DNA from: Micromonospora peucetia | GTDB taxonomy: Bacteria; Actinomycetota; Actinomycetes; Mycobacteriales; Micromonosporaceae | Direction of reading: 5' to 3' | Length of the DNA: 64,000 nucleotides | Assembly (NCBI RefSeq): GCF_900091625.1 | Contig: NZ_FMIC01000002.1 | Coordinates: 1,178,001-1,242,000 of the forward strand | In this document: one piece after another, positions 28,733 to 37,888 of the stretch | Layout of the letters: each line of letters opens with the position of its first letter | How positions within the stretch are numbered: the first letter of the stretch is position 1 | The notes under the pieces: generated by a model | What the model was told of the DNA's origin: nothing | Database searches by the model: none | The model's input: only the letters and a program-made list of their open reading frames with translations | Program-made: the position numbers and the translations under genes

Positions 28733-29380
28733 GTGCCCGAACTACTCACTGAGGTCGCATCGCCGACCTGGGCGTACCTCGCGCTGCTCGCGCTGCTGGT
28801 CGCGGACGCCTTCGTCCCGGTGATCCCCACCCAGGTCGTGATGATCACCGGCGGCGCGCTCACCGTGTACGGCGGGCTGAACCTGCCGGTGACCATCGCC
28901 GTCGGCGCGCTGGGCGTCTTCGTCGGTGACCTCGCCTGCTACCTGCTGGGCCGGGGCGCACCGGAACGCCGGGCACCCCGCGACACCGAGCGGGGCCGGG
29001 CCCGGCAGATGGCCCACCGGGTCACCCAGGGGCTGCGGCGGCCCGGGCCGCTCGTGATCCTGCTCTGCCGCTTCGTGCCGGGCGGCCGGATGGCGGCCTG
29101 CTTCTCCGCCGGCCGTAGCCGATATCCGTACCGGCTCTTCCTGCTCTACGAGGGCCTGGCGGCGCTGGGCTGGGCGACGTACGGCGGCATGATCGGGCAC
29201 CTCGGCGGGACGGCGCTCACCGAATCGGCGTGGCGGCTGGCGCTCATCGCCGGTGTCGCGGCGGCCGGCTTCGCGGCGGCGGGCTGGGCGATGACCGTCG
29301 TCGGCGCCCGACGGGCGGCCGAAGCGGTGGCGGCGATGCCGGTTGTCACGGCGAGGACGGACGCGCCCACAGCGGAGTGA
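28733..29380 (+). CDS. DedA-family membrane protein
   Basis: 215 residues with about five membrane segments. The family landmarks are the N-terminal WAYLALLALLVADAFVPVIPTQVVMITGGAL, GVFVGDLACYLLGRG, and the Arg/Gly-rich LCRFVPGGRMAACFSAG with RYPYRLFLLYEGLAALGWATYGGMIGHLGG. DedA (SNARE-associated/VTT) proteins act in lipid carrier recycling and membrane homeostasis. The GTG at 28733 is chosen over 28724 because GAGGTGG (28721-28727) then has normal spacing. Confidence 0.88.
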   Translation: MPELLTEVASPTWAYLALLALLVADAFVPVIPTQVVMITGGALTVYGGLNLPVTIAVGALGVFVGDLACYLLGRGAPERRAPRDTERGRARQMAHRVTQGLRRPGPLVILLCRFVPGGRMAACFSAGRSRYPYRLFLLYEGLAALGWATYGGMIGHLGGTALTESAWRLALIAGVAAAGFAAAGWAMTVVGARRAAEAVAAMPVVTARTDAPTAE

Positions 29381-29475
29381 CCGGTCGCTCCGTCACCGCC
29401 TAGGGGTGGTCCCGGGGATCGGCCTCGGTGGGCTGCCCGGATCCGCCTGGGGTCCCTTCCGGGACAGGCTGAGCC

Positions 29476-30120
29476 ATGCGCGCAACCCGGAACAGTGGAC
29501 TGCTGGCCCTCGGCGGGATAGCCCTCGCGGCGCTGCTCGCGGTGATCGGCCACCTCGAGGTGAACGAGGACCTGAACCCCTGGGCGCTGACCGTCAGCGA
29601 CTTCGCCGTCTCCGACCGGGGCGGCGTGATCGACGTCGCCATGGTGGTGCTCGCGGCGGCCAGCGCCGTGCTCCTGCCCGCCCTGCGGCGGGCAGGCCGG
29701 CTGCCCGGGGCCGGGCGGCCCGGCGTCGGCCGCCCCCGGGCCGGACTGCTGGCCGAGGCGCTTCTTGCCGCCTGGGTCGGCGGGCTGCTGCTGGCCGCGG
29801 TGGTGCCGACGAACGAGCCCGGCCTGCCCATGGACACCGCCGCCTACGTCCACCGGTACTCCTCGGTGGTCGCCTTCCTGGCGCTGCCGGTCGCCGGCTG
29901 GCTGCTCGCCCGGCGGCTGCCCGGGGCCGCCGGTCGCCCGGTACGCGGTCTCGCCGCAGCCAGCGTGGCCCTGGCTGCGGCGATGGTCTGGTCGGCCTAC
30001 CCCGGCGACCGGCTGCTGCTCGGCCTGGTCGAGCGGGTGCTCATCCTCACCGAGGTCGCCATGCTCGTCGTCGTCGCGGCCGCCCTGCTCCGCCGGGTCA
30101 CTCCAGCTCGTGCAGCATGA
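29476..30120 (+). CDS. DUF998-family membrane protein
   Basis: 214 residues, six to seven membrane segments. The pattern VNEDLNPWALTVSDFAVSDRGGVID (about 29-53) and VPTNEPGLPMDTAAYVHRYSSVVAFLALPVAGWLLARR (about 109-146) matches DUF998 proteins of unknown function. It ends 23 nt inside the convergent flavoprotein gene, so the two 3' ends are complementary. Confidence 0.8.
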   Translation: MRATRNSGLLALGGIALAALLAVIGHLEVNEDLNPWALTVSDFAVSDRGGVIDVAMVVLAAASAVLLPALRRAGRLPGAGRPGVGRPRAGLLAEALLAAWVGGLLLAAVVPTNEPGLPMDTAAYVHRYSSVVAFLALPVAGWLLARRLPGAAGRPVRGLAAASVALAAAMVWSAYPGDRLLLGLVERVLILTEVAMLVVVAAALLRRVTPARAA

Positions 30121-31501
30121 GCTGGCGGGCGGCCTCGGTGATGGAGCCGGAGAGGCTCGGGTAGATCGTGATCGTCTGGGCCAGCTCGTTGACCGTGAGG
30201 TTGTTCTCCACCGCCAGGGTGATCGGCAGGATCAGCTCGCTCGCCTTCGGCGCCACCACCACGCCGCCGATCACCTGGCCGCTGGCCGGGCGGCAGAAGA
30301 GCTTGACGAAGCCGTCGGCGAGGTCGTCCATCTTGGCGCGGGCGTTGCCGTCCAGCGTCAGCATGACCTGCCGGGCCGGCACCTTGCCCGCGTCGACCTC
30401 GTCCTGGGTGACGCCGACGGTGGCCAGTTCCGGGTCGGTGAACACGTTCGCCGCGACGGTACGCAGCCGCAGCGGCCGGACCGCCTCGCCGAGCGCGTGC
30501 CACATCGCGATCCGGCCCTGCATGGCGGCGACGCTGGCCAGCGGCAGCACCCCGGTGCAGTCGCCGGCGGCGTAGATGCCGGGCACGTTGGTCCGGGAGA
30601 CCCGGTCGACGGTGACGTGCCCGCCCCGGGCCAGCGCGACGCCGTACTCGGCCAGGCCCAGGTCGGCGGTGTTGGGGATGGAGCCGACCGCGATCAGCGC
30701 GTGCGAGCCGGCCACCCTGCGGCCGTCGGAGAGCTCGACCTCCACCCCGTCGGCGGTACGCCGGACCGCGTCCGCCCGGGAGTTGTTCAGGATGCTCATG
30801 CCCCGGTTGCGGAAGACCCGCTCGATGGCCATGGCCGCGTCGGCGTCCTCGTGCGGCATCACCCGGTCGCGGCTGGACACCAGCGTCACCTGCACGCCCA
30901 TCGCCAGGTAGGCGCTGGCGAACTCCGCGCCGGTGACGCCGGAGCCGACCACGATCAGGTGCTCGGGCAACTCCGGCAGGTCGTACACCTGGCGCCAGGT
31001 CAGGATGCGCTCGCCGTCCGGCAGGGCGGTGGGCAGCTGGCGTGGGGTGGCGCCGGTGGCAACCAGGACGGTCGACGCGGCGATGGACTGCTCCGCACCG
31101 CCGTCGGTCGGGGTGACGAGCACCCGGTGGGTGTGGCCGAGGGTGTCCTCGCCGAGCCGGGCGGTGCCCGACACGAAGGTCACCCCGGCCTTGACGAGCT
31201 TGGCGTGGATGTCGGCGGACTGGGCGAGCGCGAGGCGCTTGACCCGCTCGTGCACCGTGCTGGCGTCGACCGTGACCGCCTCCAGCCCGTCGGAGTGCAC
31301 CCCGAACTCCTCGGTGTCCCGATAGCCGGTGACCACCTCGGAGCTGGCGATGAAGGTCTTCGACGGTACACAGTCGGACAGTACGCAGGCACCGCCGGCG
31401 CCCTCCGCCTCCACGACGGTGACATCAGCGTCCAACTGCGCGGCGACCAGGGCCGCCTCGTAACCGGCCGGTCCACCGCCGATGATCACGATCCGGCTCA
31501 C
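30098..31501 (-). CDS. lpdA: NAD(P)H-quinone dehydrogenase / LpdA-type flavoprotein disulfide reductase
   Basis: 467 residues with an FAD site IVIIGGGPAGYEAAL at the N-terminus, an NAD(P) site LIVVGSGVTGAEFAS (about 183-197), a second FAD motif VPGIYAAGDCTG (about 313-324) and a dimerisation domain. It resembles mycobacterial Rv3303c (LpdA), a quinone reductase and not a lipoamide dehydrogenase. Here both Cys of the redox CxxxxC (GGACVLSDCVPSK) are present. The C-terminal catalytic His-Glu pair (HPT-SE in true dehydrogenases) is replaced by YPSLSGS, so lipoamide turnover is unlikely. GTG 31501 after GAAGGGCGAG. Confidence 0.9.
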   Translation of the reverse strand: MSRIVIIGGGPAGYEAALVAAQLDADVTVVEAEGAGGACVLSDCVPSKTFIASSEVVTGYRDTEEFGVHSDGLEAVTVDASTVHERVKRLALAQSADIHAKLVKAGVTFVSGTARLGEDTLGHTHRVLVTPTDGGAEQSIAASTVLVATGATPRQLPTALPDGERILTWRQVYDLPELPEHLIVVGSGVTGAEFASAYLAMGVQVTLVSSRDRVMPHEDADAAMAIERVFRNRGMSILNNSRADAVRRTADGVEVELSDGRRVAGSHALIAVGSIPNTADLGLAEYGVALARGGHVTVDRVSRTNVPGIYAAGDCTGVLPLASVAAMQGRIAMWHALGEAVRPLRLRTVAANVFTDPELATVGVTQDEVDAGKVPARQVMLTLDGNARAKMDDLADGFVKLFCRPASGQVIGGVVVAPKASELILPITLAVENNLTVNELAQTITIYPSLSGSITEAARQLMLHELE

Positions 31502-31594
31502 AGCGCTCGCCCTTCGTCAGTGCTCACAGTGACTTTCTTCTCCCGAACGCGTCCGACACGCACCGTCGTATTCTCCCCCACCCGCCGGGCGGGC

Positions 31595-31600
31595 TATCGT
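31595..31600 (+). promoter_or_regulatory. -10 box TATCGT for the cyclotransferase-like gene
   Basis: TATCGT lies 7 nt before the GTG at 31608; leaderless layout. Confidence 0.5.
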
Positions 31601-31607
31601 CATCGCC

Positions 31608-32063
31608 GTGCGTCATCACGCCGCCTACGGCTCAAACCTCGATCCCGCCCGCATGCGCGCCTACTGTCCGCATTCGCCGATGGTGGGCACAGGCTGGTTG
31701 GAAGGCTGGCGCCTCACCTTCGCGGGCGAGGACGTGATCGGCTGGGAGGGTGCGGTCAGCACGGTCGTCGAGTCCCCCGGCGACCGGGTCTTCGTGGCGA
31801 TCTACGACATCCACCCGTACGACGCAGCCCAGCTCGACGAGCTCGAGGGGGTGACCGCCGGCACGTACCGCAAGCTGCACGTACGCGTCTCCACCCTCGA
31901 CGGGGACGTGACCGCGTGGATCTACGTCTTCGACGGGTACGAGGGCGGGCTGCCCACGGCGTGGTATCTCTCGGAGATCGCGAACGCCGCCGAGAAGGCG
32001 GGCGCGCCGGACGACTACGTCACCGAGCTGCGGTCCCGCCCCACCGGCACCGCGTCGGCCTAG
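31608..32063 (+). CDS. Gamma-glutamylcyclotransferase-like (AIG2) protein
   Basis: 151 residues of the cyclotransferase fold: the substrate-loop motif AAYGSNLDPARM at residues 5-16, GWRLTFAG, and later YDIHPYDAAQLDELEGVTAGTYRKLHVRV with the acidic residues expected near the active site, then AWIYVFDGYEGG. Relatives cleave gamma-glutamyl amino acids to 5-oxoproline, but many AIG2-like proteins have other or unknown substrates. The GTG at 31608 is leaderless after TATCGT. Divergent from lpdA. Confidence 0.85.
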   Translation: MRHHAAYGSNLDPARMRAYCPHSPMVGTGWLEGWRLTFAGEDVIGWEGAVSTVVESPGDRVFVAIYDIHPYDAAQLDELEGVTAGTYRKLHVRVSTLDGDVTAWIYVFDGYEGGLPTAWYLSEIANAAEKAGAPDDYVTELRSRPTGTASA

Positions 32064-32156
32064 CGACCCTCGTCGGCCCAGCGCGTATCCCACGGCCCCC
32101 AGTCTGCTCCGGCGCCGGGTGGGGCCTCCATCCGGCCCCGCGTCCGGCGTCGTCAG

Positions 32157-33119
32157 TCACACACCGGCGGCCGGCACGACCAACTCGTACATGTCGACCC
32201 AGCGCACCTCGCGCAGCCCCACGGAGCGGTAGAGCGACAGTGGTGCGGTCGGGTTGGCCAGGTCGACCCCGAGGCCGACGGACTCCCGCCCCTTCTCCAC
32301 GTACCGGGCGAACGCGTGGTTCAGCAGCGCCGCGCCCACCCCACGGCGACGCTGGCCGGGCAGCACGGCGAGGACCCTGACCCAGCCCTCGTTGCGGTCG
32401 AGCGCCTGGTCGGACGACTGGAGGACGCCCGCCGGCTGGCCGTCCACCTCGGCGAGAAACCACTCGTCCCAGGCCGGGTCGGATTTGATCCGGGCCCGCC
32501 ACCGGTCGTAGCCCACCGGCTCGTAGTCGGGGGTGTCGCGGAAGGCGGTGTCGTAGATCCGGTGAAAGTCGCGCAGCTCCGCCTCGTCGCCGGGACGCAG
32601 CGGACGGACCGTCACCCCGGGCGGCGGTGCCGGCGGCTCACCGGGTACCCCCGCCAGCGATCGGCGCATGAGCTGGTAGCGCTTGACGAAGCCGAAGCCC
32701 GCGTCGGTCAGCTCGGCCGCCCATCGGCGCTCGGGCGGACATGCGGGACACCGCACGGTCATGGCCGACAGGCCACGCTCGGCGGCGCGCCCGGCCACCC
32801 GGTCCAGCTGCCGGGCCAGCAGCGGCGCCCGCACCGACGCGCCCCGGTCCGGGTCGACGAACACGTCGACGAACTCCCGCCCGGTCCCGGTCTCGTTCTG
32901 CAGGATCGCCCAGGCCACCAGTGTGCCGTCGGGATCGGTCACCACCCAGGAGTCCCGGTCCGGGTCGACGTTCGGCGCGGTCAGCGCGCCCCGTACGTCC
33001 TCCGCGTCGAAGTCCGGATAGCCGATGGCGAAGGTGTCGGCGGCGTGTACCACCGCCAGGATCGCCGGAACGTCGTCCGGGGTGGGTCGGCGGGCGTGCC
33101 AGCCGGCAGGAAGAGTCAC
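32157..33119 (-). CDS. Tandem GNAT-family N-acetyltransferase
   Basis: 320 residues with two GNAT folds. The first (about 8-155) is degenerate in its acetyl-CoA loop. The second (about 168-315) has the pyrophosphate-binding VRVLAVLPGQRRRGVGAALLNHAFARY (about 244-270) and the following LGVDLANPTAPLSLYRSVGLREV, as in mycothiol synthase (MshD)-like enzymes. The substrate is unknown. The GTG at 33119 is the most likely start (MTLPAGWHARRPTPDD); upstream sequence is not protein-like. Confidence 0.88.
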   Translation of the reverse strand: MTLPAGWHARRPTPDDVPAILAVVHAADTFAIGYPDFDAEDVRGALTAPNVDPDRDSWVVTDPDGTLVAWAILQNETGTGREFVDVFVDPDRGASVRAPLLARQLDRVAGRAAERGLSAMTVRCPACPPERRWAAELTDAGFGFVKRYQLMRRSLAGVPGEPPAPPPGVTVRPLRPGDEAELRDFHRIYDTAFRDTPDYEPVGYDRWRARIKSDPAWDEWFLAEVDGQPAGVLQSSDQALDRNEGWVRVLAVLPGQRRRGVGAALLNHAFARYVEKGRESVGLGVDLANPTAPLSLYRSVGLREVRWVDMYELVVPAAGV

Positions 33120-33187
33120 GGAGGCGATCCTGACAGGCGGGCCGGCGACCCGCCGCCGATTTTCCGGCGGGGGCGGCGGGGCAGCGC

Positions 33188-33931
33188 TCAGCTCGGGTCG
33201 GTCAGGTGGGCCCTGGTCGCGGTGAGCAGTTCCACCAGTTCGGTGCCGTCCGCCGGACCGAGCGCCGCGAACGCCGGCGAGGCCAGCCGATCGGTCACCG
33301 CCTCGGCCCAGAGCCGCCGCCGGACCAGTGGCTCGACCGGCGGGTACGGCGGCGGCCAGCCGCAGGCCACCGCGCCCGCCTCGCCGTCCGGCCCGGCGAG
33401 CACGGCCTCCAGCGGAGTCATCCCGCTGGCCCGGACCGCGATCAGGTGCGCCCCGGCGAAGTGCTCCCGGAGCAGGCGCAGGCCGACGGCTGCCCGGGCG
33501 CCGGCCGTCCGGACCGGCACCGGCAGGGAACGCCAGGCAGCGAAGAGCGGCATGCCGCTGGCATCCGCGGCGTCGACTGCTCGGCCGAGCAGTGCGGCGA
33601 GTCGGCTCACCCCGGCCAGGGTGTCCAGCTGGTCCTCGCCCCACCGGCAGCACTCGGCGAGGGTGGCGGCGGCCACCTCGACCGGCGGGACGATCCGCCG
33701 GGCCGCGTCCCAGCCGTCGGCGACCGCGTCGGGGGCCAGGAAGCCGAGGGCGGCGGCGACCGTCTCGGCGCGGACATCCCCCAGGGCGCCGGCCCGCCCG
33801 GTGACGTAGAACGCCCAGCCGGAGATGCCGAGCAGCCGGGCCCGGCGCAGGGTGGTCGGGCATCGGGTGAAGACATCGCCGAGTTCCAGCACGACCGGCT
33901 TGCTGGCTGCGGCGACCTGCTCCGGCGTCAT
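33188..33931 (-). CDS. SCO6745-family protein of unknown function
   Basis: 247 residues, helical. [56 protein letters not shown] resembles the N-terminal half of the actinobacterial SCO6745 group (tentative). No catalytic motif is visible. The ATG at 33931 gives MTPEQVAAASKPVVLELGD. Lies 37 nt after a coiled-coil gene on the same strand, so it may be transcribed with it. Confidence 0.65.
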   Translation of the reverse strand: MTPEQVAAASKPVVLELGDVFTRCPTTLRRARLLGISGWAFYVTGRAGALGDVRAETVAAALGFLAPDAVADGWDAARRIVPPVEVAAATLAECCRWGEDQLDTLAGVSRLAALLGRAVDAADASGMPLFAAWRSLPVPVRTAGARAAVGLRLLREHFAGAHLIAVRASGMTPLEAVLAGPDGEAGAVACGWPPPYPPVEPLVRRRLWAEAVTDRLASPAFAALGPADGTELVELLTATRAHLTDPS

Positions 33932-33968
33932 CCGCCCGTTCCCCGGTCTCCCCGTCCGTCCACAGGGG

Positions 33969-34919
33969 TCAGTCTGCCGCGCCGCCACCCGGCCCGGCAT
34001 CCCCCTCTTCGGCGTCGAACGCCTCCACCGCCGCCTCGACCTCGCCCGCGCGCCGGCGGGCGGCCGTCACCGTCCGTTCCGCCCCGCGCCGGGCCAGCCG
34101 GGCCCTGCTCAGGTCCTGCTCGGCGACGGCCCGCCGCCGCTCCAGCTCGGCCAGTTCCGCCTCGACCGCGTCCAGATCGGCGACGCCGTCGCGCTCGGCC
34201 GCCGTCGCACCGGCCAGCTCCGCCTCGGCCCGATCCTGGTCGGTACGCGCCTTCGCCAGTTCCTTCTCCAGCGCCCGCCGCCGACGTGCCCGATCCGCCC
34301 GGGCTGCCCGTTCCGCCTGCTCGGCGCGGAGCGTGGCCCGGTCGGTGCCGCCGGACTGCTTCCCGGCCGGCGCGGGCCGGGGCGCCGGTTCCGGCTCCTC
34401 GTCACCGGTCACCAGGCGCAACTGCGGGCGGGGCACCTCGCCGAAGCCGGCGTAGCTGGCGGCCCGGAGCAGCCGGCCGGAGCGGACCTGCTCGGCGACG
34501 TCGGTGTCGGCGAGCGCGGCGTTGAGGGTGGCCTCCACCTCGGCCAGCGGCAGCTTCCCGGCCGACGGGGCTCCCTCGGCTCCGGCCGCCAGCTTTCGCA
34601 CCTCGGCGACGAGTGCGCCGACCACGGCCCGCCGCTGGGCGGACAGCTCCCGCAGCCGGGGCCCGCGCAGGTCGCGCTGGGCGGCGCGCAGTGCCTCGGC
34701 TAGCTGGGCCAGGTCGGCGACCAGCTCGGGGCGGCGGAGGGCGAGCAGGTTGACCAGCCAGGCCGCCACGGTGGGTCGGCGCAGCCGGGCGATCTCCCGG
34801 GCGGCCTTCGGGTCGCCGGCGCGGCGGGCCTCGGCGACGGCTTCGTCGCGGATCGCGACGAACCGGTCCGGCGGGGTGGTGTAGAGCCGGTGCACCAGCT
34901 CTCGGGGCGGGCCGGGCAT
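33969..34919 (-). CDS. Coiled-coil protein of unknown function
   Basis: 316 residues. The N-terminal 160 include RLYTTPPDRFVAIRDEAVAEARRAGDPKAAREIARLRRPTVAAWLVNLLA, a conserved block in actinobacterial hypothetical proteins. The C-terminal half (about 195-305) is a long charged coiled coil rich in Arg/Glu/Ala heptads. It starts at ATG 34919, 5 nt after the metallo-hydrolase stop at 34925, and so is translationally linked to it. Function unknown. Confidence 0.75.
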   Translation of the reverse strand: MPGPPRELVHRLYTTPPDRFVAIRDEAVAEARRAGDPKAAREIARLRRPTVAAWLVNLLALRRPELVADLAQLAEALRAAQRDLRGPRLRELSAQRRAVVGALVAEVRKLAAGAEGAPSAGKLPLAEVEATLNAALADTDVAEQVRSGRLLRAASYAGFGEVPRPQLRLVTGDEEPEPAPRPAPAGKQSGGTDRATLRAEQAERAARADRARRRRALEKELAKARTDQDRAEAELAGATAAERDGVADLDAVEAELAELERRRAVAEQDLSRARLARRGAERTVTAARRRAGEVEAAVEAFDAEEGDAGPGGGAAD

Positions 34920-34924
34920 CGCCG

Positions 34925-35557
34925 TCAGGCGTCGATCCGGGTGCCCGGTTCGAGCCGGCGGTAGTCCACCTCGGACAGCCGGGTGAAGTTGCTGTTCAGC
35001 ACGCCGAGCCCGTTGTCGTTGAGCAACCCGTCGTGCAGCGCGTACGCCCTGCGCGGGGCGACCGCCCGGAGGAAGTCCAGCGACTCGGAGAACTTCGTCC
35101 ACGGGGCGTGGATCGGCAGGAAGAGCGTGTCGACCTGCGCGTCCTCGGGGACGACCAGGCTGTCCCCCGGGTGGTAGACCACCTCGTTGATCAGGTAGGC
35201 CAGGTTGTCCACCACCGGGATGTCGGGATGGATCACGGCGTGCCGGCCGCCGTGGGCGCGTACCGGCACGCCGGCGGCCGTGAACGACTGTCCGGGTCGG
35301 ACCGGATCGAGTGCCTCGGCGGCGTCACCCAGGGTGTCGGTGAGCGACGCCGGGCCGTGGATCACGAAGGTGCGCCGGTCGAGCTGCCGGGTGACCGCCT
35401 CGACATCCAGGTGGTCGGGGTGCTCGTGGGTGATCAGCACCGCGTCCGCGCCGTCGAGCGCTGCCGCCGCGTCGCTGAACACGCCCGGGTCGATGACCAG
35501 CACTCCCCCGTCGTGCTCCACCCGGAGACAGGAGTGGGCGTACTTGGTGAGCTGCAT
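34925..35557 (-). CDS. MBL-fold metal-dependent hydrolase (UlaG/UPF0173-like)
   Basis: 210 residues with the metallo-beta-lactamase fold. The metal motif is THEHPDHLD (about 43-51, HxHxDH), and later ligands lie in HGGRHAVIHPD and the final LHDGLLNDNG. Starts MQLTKYAHSCLRVEHDGGVLVIDPG, the standard beginning of this subgroup. Substrate unknown. ATG 35557 has TTGGAG upstream and an AT-rich GATAAT-like box at about 35571-35576. First gene of a minus-strand run with the coiled-coil gene. Divergent from a DUF4349 gene. Confidence 0.88.
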   Translation of the reverse strand: MQLTKYAHSCLRVEHDGGVLVIDPGVFSDAAAALDGADAVLITHEHPDHLDVEAVTRQLDRRTFVIHGPASLTDTLGDAAEALDPVRPGQSFTAAGVPVRAHGGRHAVIHPDIPVVDNLAYLINEVVYHPGDSLVVPEDAQVDTLFLPIHAPWTKFSESLDFLRAVAPRRAYALHDGLLNDNGLGVLNSNFTRLSEVDYRRLEPGTRIDA

Positions 35558-35661
35558 CGTGACTCCAAGATTATCGAATCGTGACGTCCTGAGCGCAGTC
35601 TGCCGGAACCGACGTGGTCGCGCGCCACGTCTGAGGTATCGCCCCGCACGGGGGCGAGGAG

Positions 35662-36672
35662 ATGGGGGCGGGGATGGACACACGGGACCGACGACGTCGG
35701 GGCGTACGGCTGACGGGCATCGCGCTGGTCGCGCTGGTCGCGCTGGCGGGCTGCGGCAGCGGCGCGGGCGACGACTCCGCCGGCGCGCCTGCGGCCCGGG
35801 ACCAGGCCCGCGGCGCGGCGGAGCAGGCAGGTGGCGCGGCGGACCAGGCGGACGGCGCGGCGGCGCGGGGCGGCGGCAAGGCCGAGCCAGGCAGCGGCGC
35901 CGGCGCGCCGGACCTGCGGGTCGACCAGCGCTCCATCATCTACACCGGCACGATGCGCGTACAGGTGGACGATGTGGATGCCGCGGCGCGCAGCGCGATC
36001 GCCGCGGTCACGGCGGCCGGCGGTTTCATCGGCGGCGACCAGCGGCGCAGCGCCGACGCGGACGCGCGGGCCGAGCTGGAGCTGCGGGTGCCGGCGGCCA
36101 AGTTCCACGGCGTCGTCGACGAGCTGGCGAAGCTGGGTCGACAGCAGCGCCGGGAGATCCGCACCGAGGACGTCACCGAGCAGGTGGTCGACCTGGACGC
36201 GCGGATCACCAGCCAGCGCGCCCGGGTGGCGAGCGCCCGCCAGCTACTGGCGCGGGCCAGCTCGATCAGCGACCTGGTGTCGCTGGAGAACGAGCTGTCC
36301 CGCCGGGAGGCCGACCTCGCCTCGCTGGAGGCGAAGAAGGAGCGACTGGCGGACCTGACGAGCCTGTCGACGATCACGGTGTCGCTGGTCGGCCGGGACG
36401 CGAGCACCGCCGACGAGGAGACCGAGGTCGGCTTCATGGTGGGGCTCAGGGGCGGCTGGAAGGTCTTCCTGACCTCGATGACCGTCCTGCTGACGGTGCT
36501 GGGTGCGGTGCTGCCGTGGCTGCTGCTGCTCGGCGTACCGCTGACGGTGCTGCTGGTGGTGCTGCGCCGTCAGCGACGCACGGTCGCGCCGCCGATGACG
36601 CCGACCGGCCCGGTCGCGCCGCTGCCGCCTACCGCGCCGCCGCCAGTGCCCGCAGCGCGGTCTGGACCATGA
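35662..36672 (+). CDS. DUF4349 lipoprotein with C-terminal membrane helix
   Basis: 336 residues. Lipoprotein signal with lipobox LAGC (Cys about 31), a Gly/Ala-rich linker, then the DUF4349 domain (about 88-255): RSIIYTGTMRVQVDDVDAAARSAIAAVTAAGGFIGG, a coiled coil (LDARITSQRARVASARQLLARASSISDLVSLENELSRREADLASLEAKKERL) and STITVSLVGR. A membrane helix (about 272-300) and a Pro-rich cytoplasmic tail follow. Function unknown. ATG 35662 or 35674 are both possible. Its end overlaps the convergent M20 gene by 44 nt. Confidence 0.85.
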   Translation: MGAGMDTRDRRRRGVRLTGIALVALVALAGCGSGAGDDSAGAPAARDQARGAAEQAGGAADQADGAAARGGGKAEPGSGAGAPDLRVDQRSIIYTGTMRVQVDDVDAAARSAIAAVTAAGGFIGGDQRRSADADARAELELRVPAAKFHGVVDELAKLGRQQRREIRTEDVTEQVVDLDARITSQRARVASARQLLARASSISDLVSLENELSRREADLASLEAKKERLADLTSLSTITVSLVGRDASTADEETEVGFMVGLRGGWKVFLTSMTVLLTVLGAVLPWLLLLGVPLTVLLVVLRRQRRTVAPPMTPTGPVAPLPPTAPPPVPAARSGP

Positions 36673-37888
36673 GGCGTACGCCGACGGGGATGGCCCGTTC
36701 GTCCGCGTCGAACGAGGCCCGGTGCAGGTCCACGTTCGGGCCGGAACGGCCGACGCCGAGCCGGGCGAGCGCGCCGGGGACGTACTCCAGGTACCAGGAG
36801 AAGTCCTCGCCGCCCATGCTCTGCGGGGTCTCGGCGACGCCCTCCGGTCCGAGCGCGGCGGTGGTGGCGGCGGTCAGGACTCCGATGGCCCGGGAGTCGT
36901 TGCACACCGGCGGGCGGCCCCGCAGGTATTCCAGGTCGACCGTGGCCCCGGTCGGGGCGACGACGTCGCGGACCACCTGACTCACGATCTTGGGGGCCAG
37001 CTCCCAGGTGTCGCGGTCCATCACCCGCAGGGTGCCGGAGGCGGACGCCTCGGAGGGGATGACGTTGTAACGGGTGCCGGCCGAGGCGTGGCCGAACACC
37101 AGCAGCAGCCCGCTGTTGGCCGGCACCCGGCGGCTGACCAGGGCCGGCACCTCGGTAATCAGGCGACCGAGCGCGTCGACCAGGTCGACGGTCAGGTGCG
37201 GCCGGGCGGTGTGCCCGCCGGGGCCGGTGAGCCGGACGGTGACGTTGTCGGCGGCTGCGGTGATCGGGCCGACCCGCAGGCCGATCTGCCCGACCGGCAG
37301 GTTGGGGTCGCAGTGCAGCGCGAAGATCTGCACCACGTCGTCCAGGCCGCCGGCCTCGATGACCTCCAGCGAGCCGCAGGGCAGGATCTCCTCGGCGGGC
37401 TGGAAGATCAGCCGGACCCGGCCGGGCAGCTCGCCGAGGTCAGCGAGCTGGGCCAGCAGCATGCCGACACCGAGCATGACTGTGGTGTGCACGTCGTGAC
37501 CGCAGGCGTGGCAGACGCCATCCACGGTGGAGCGGTACGACACGTCCTTCGAGTCGGTCAGCGGCAGGGCGTCGATGTCGGCGCGCAGCGCGATCACCGG
37601 GCCGTCGGGGCGGCCGTCGATGTCGCAGATGACCCCGTTGCCCTTCGGCAGCATCCGCGGCCTCAGCCCGGCCAGGGAGAGCTCCCGGGCGATCAGGGCG
37701 GCCGTCTCGAACTCCTCGCCGGAGAGCTCCGGGTGCGAGTGGAGGTGGCGACGGGTGGCGATCAACCCGGGCATCCGGAGGTGGAGCAGGTGGTCCAGCT
37801 CGAACGGCAGGGGCTCGGACCCGGACGGCGCCGCCAGCCAGGACGACGCCAGCTGGTTGCCGGTGGGCAGCGTCAACGCACTCGTCAC
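36629..37888 (-). CDS. M20-family amidohydrolase (aminoacylase/hippurate-hydrolase type)
   Basis: 419 residues. The metal site is spread over CHACGHDVHTTVMLG (Cys-His-Asp), FQPAEE (Glu pair), ALHCDPN and the late GGEDFSWYLEYVPG. The dimerisation domain carries GPGGHTARPHLTVDLVDALGRLI. Splits N-acyl amino acids or related amides. The GTG at 37888 gives MTSALTLPTGNQL. An in-frame ATG at 38071 has a far stronger ribosome-binding site (AGGAGGGG) and would add 61 residues of poor codon bias; I favour 37888 but the case is open. Confidence 0.85.
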   Translation of the reverse strand: MTSALTLPTGNQLASSWLAAPSGSEPLPFELDHLLHLRMPGLIATRRHLHSHPELSGEEFETAALIARELSLAGLRPRMLPKGNGVICDIDGRPDGPVIALRADIDALPLTDSKDVSYRSTVDGVCHACGHDVHTTVMLGVGMLLAQLADLGELPGRVRLIFQPAEEILPCGSLEVIEAGGLDDVVQIFALHCDPNLPVGQIGLRVGPITAAADNVTVRLTGPGGHTARPHLTVDLVDALGRLITEVPALVSRRVPANSGLLLVFGHASAGTRYNVIPSEASASGTLRVMDRDTWELAPKIVSQVVRDVVAPTGATVDLEYLRGRPPVCNDSRAIGVLTAATTAALGPEGVAETPQSMGGEDFSWYLEYVPGALARLGVGRSGPNVDLHRASFDADERAIPVGVRLMVQTALRALAAAR

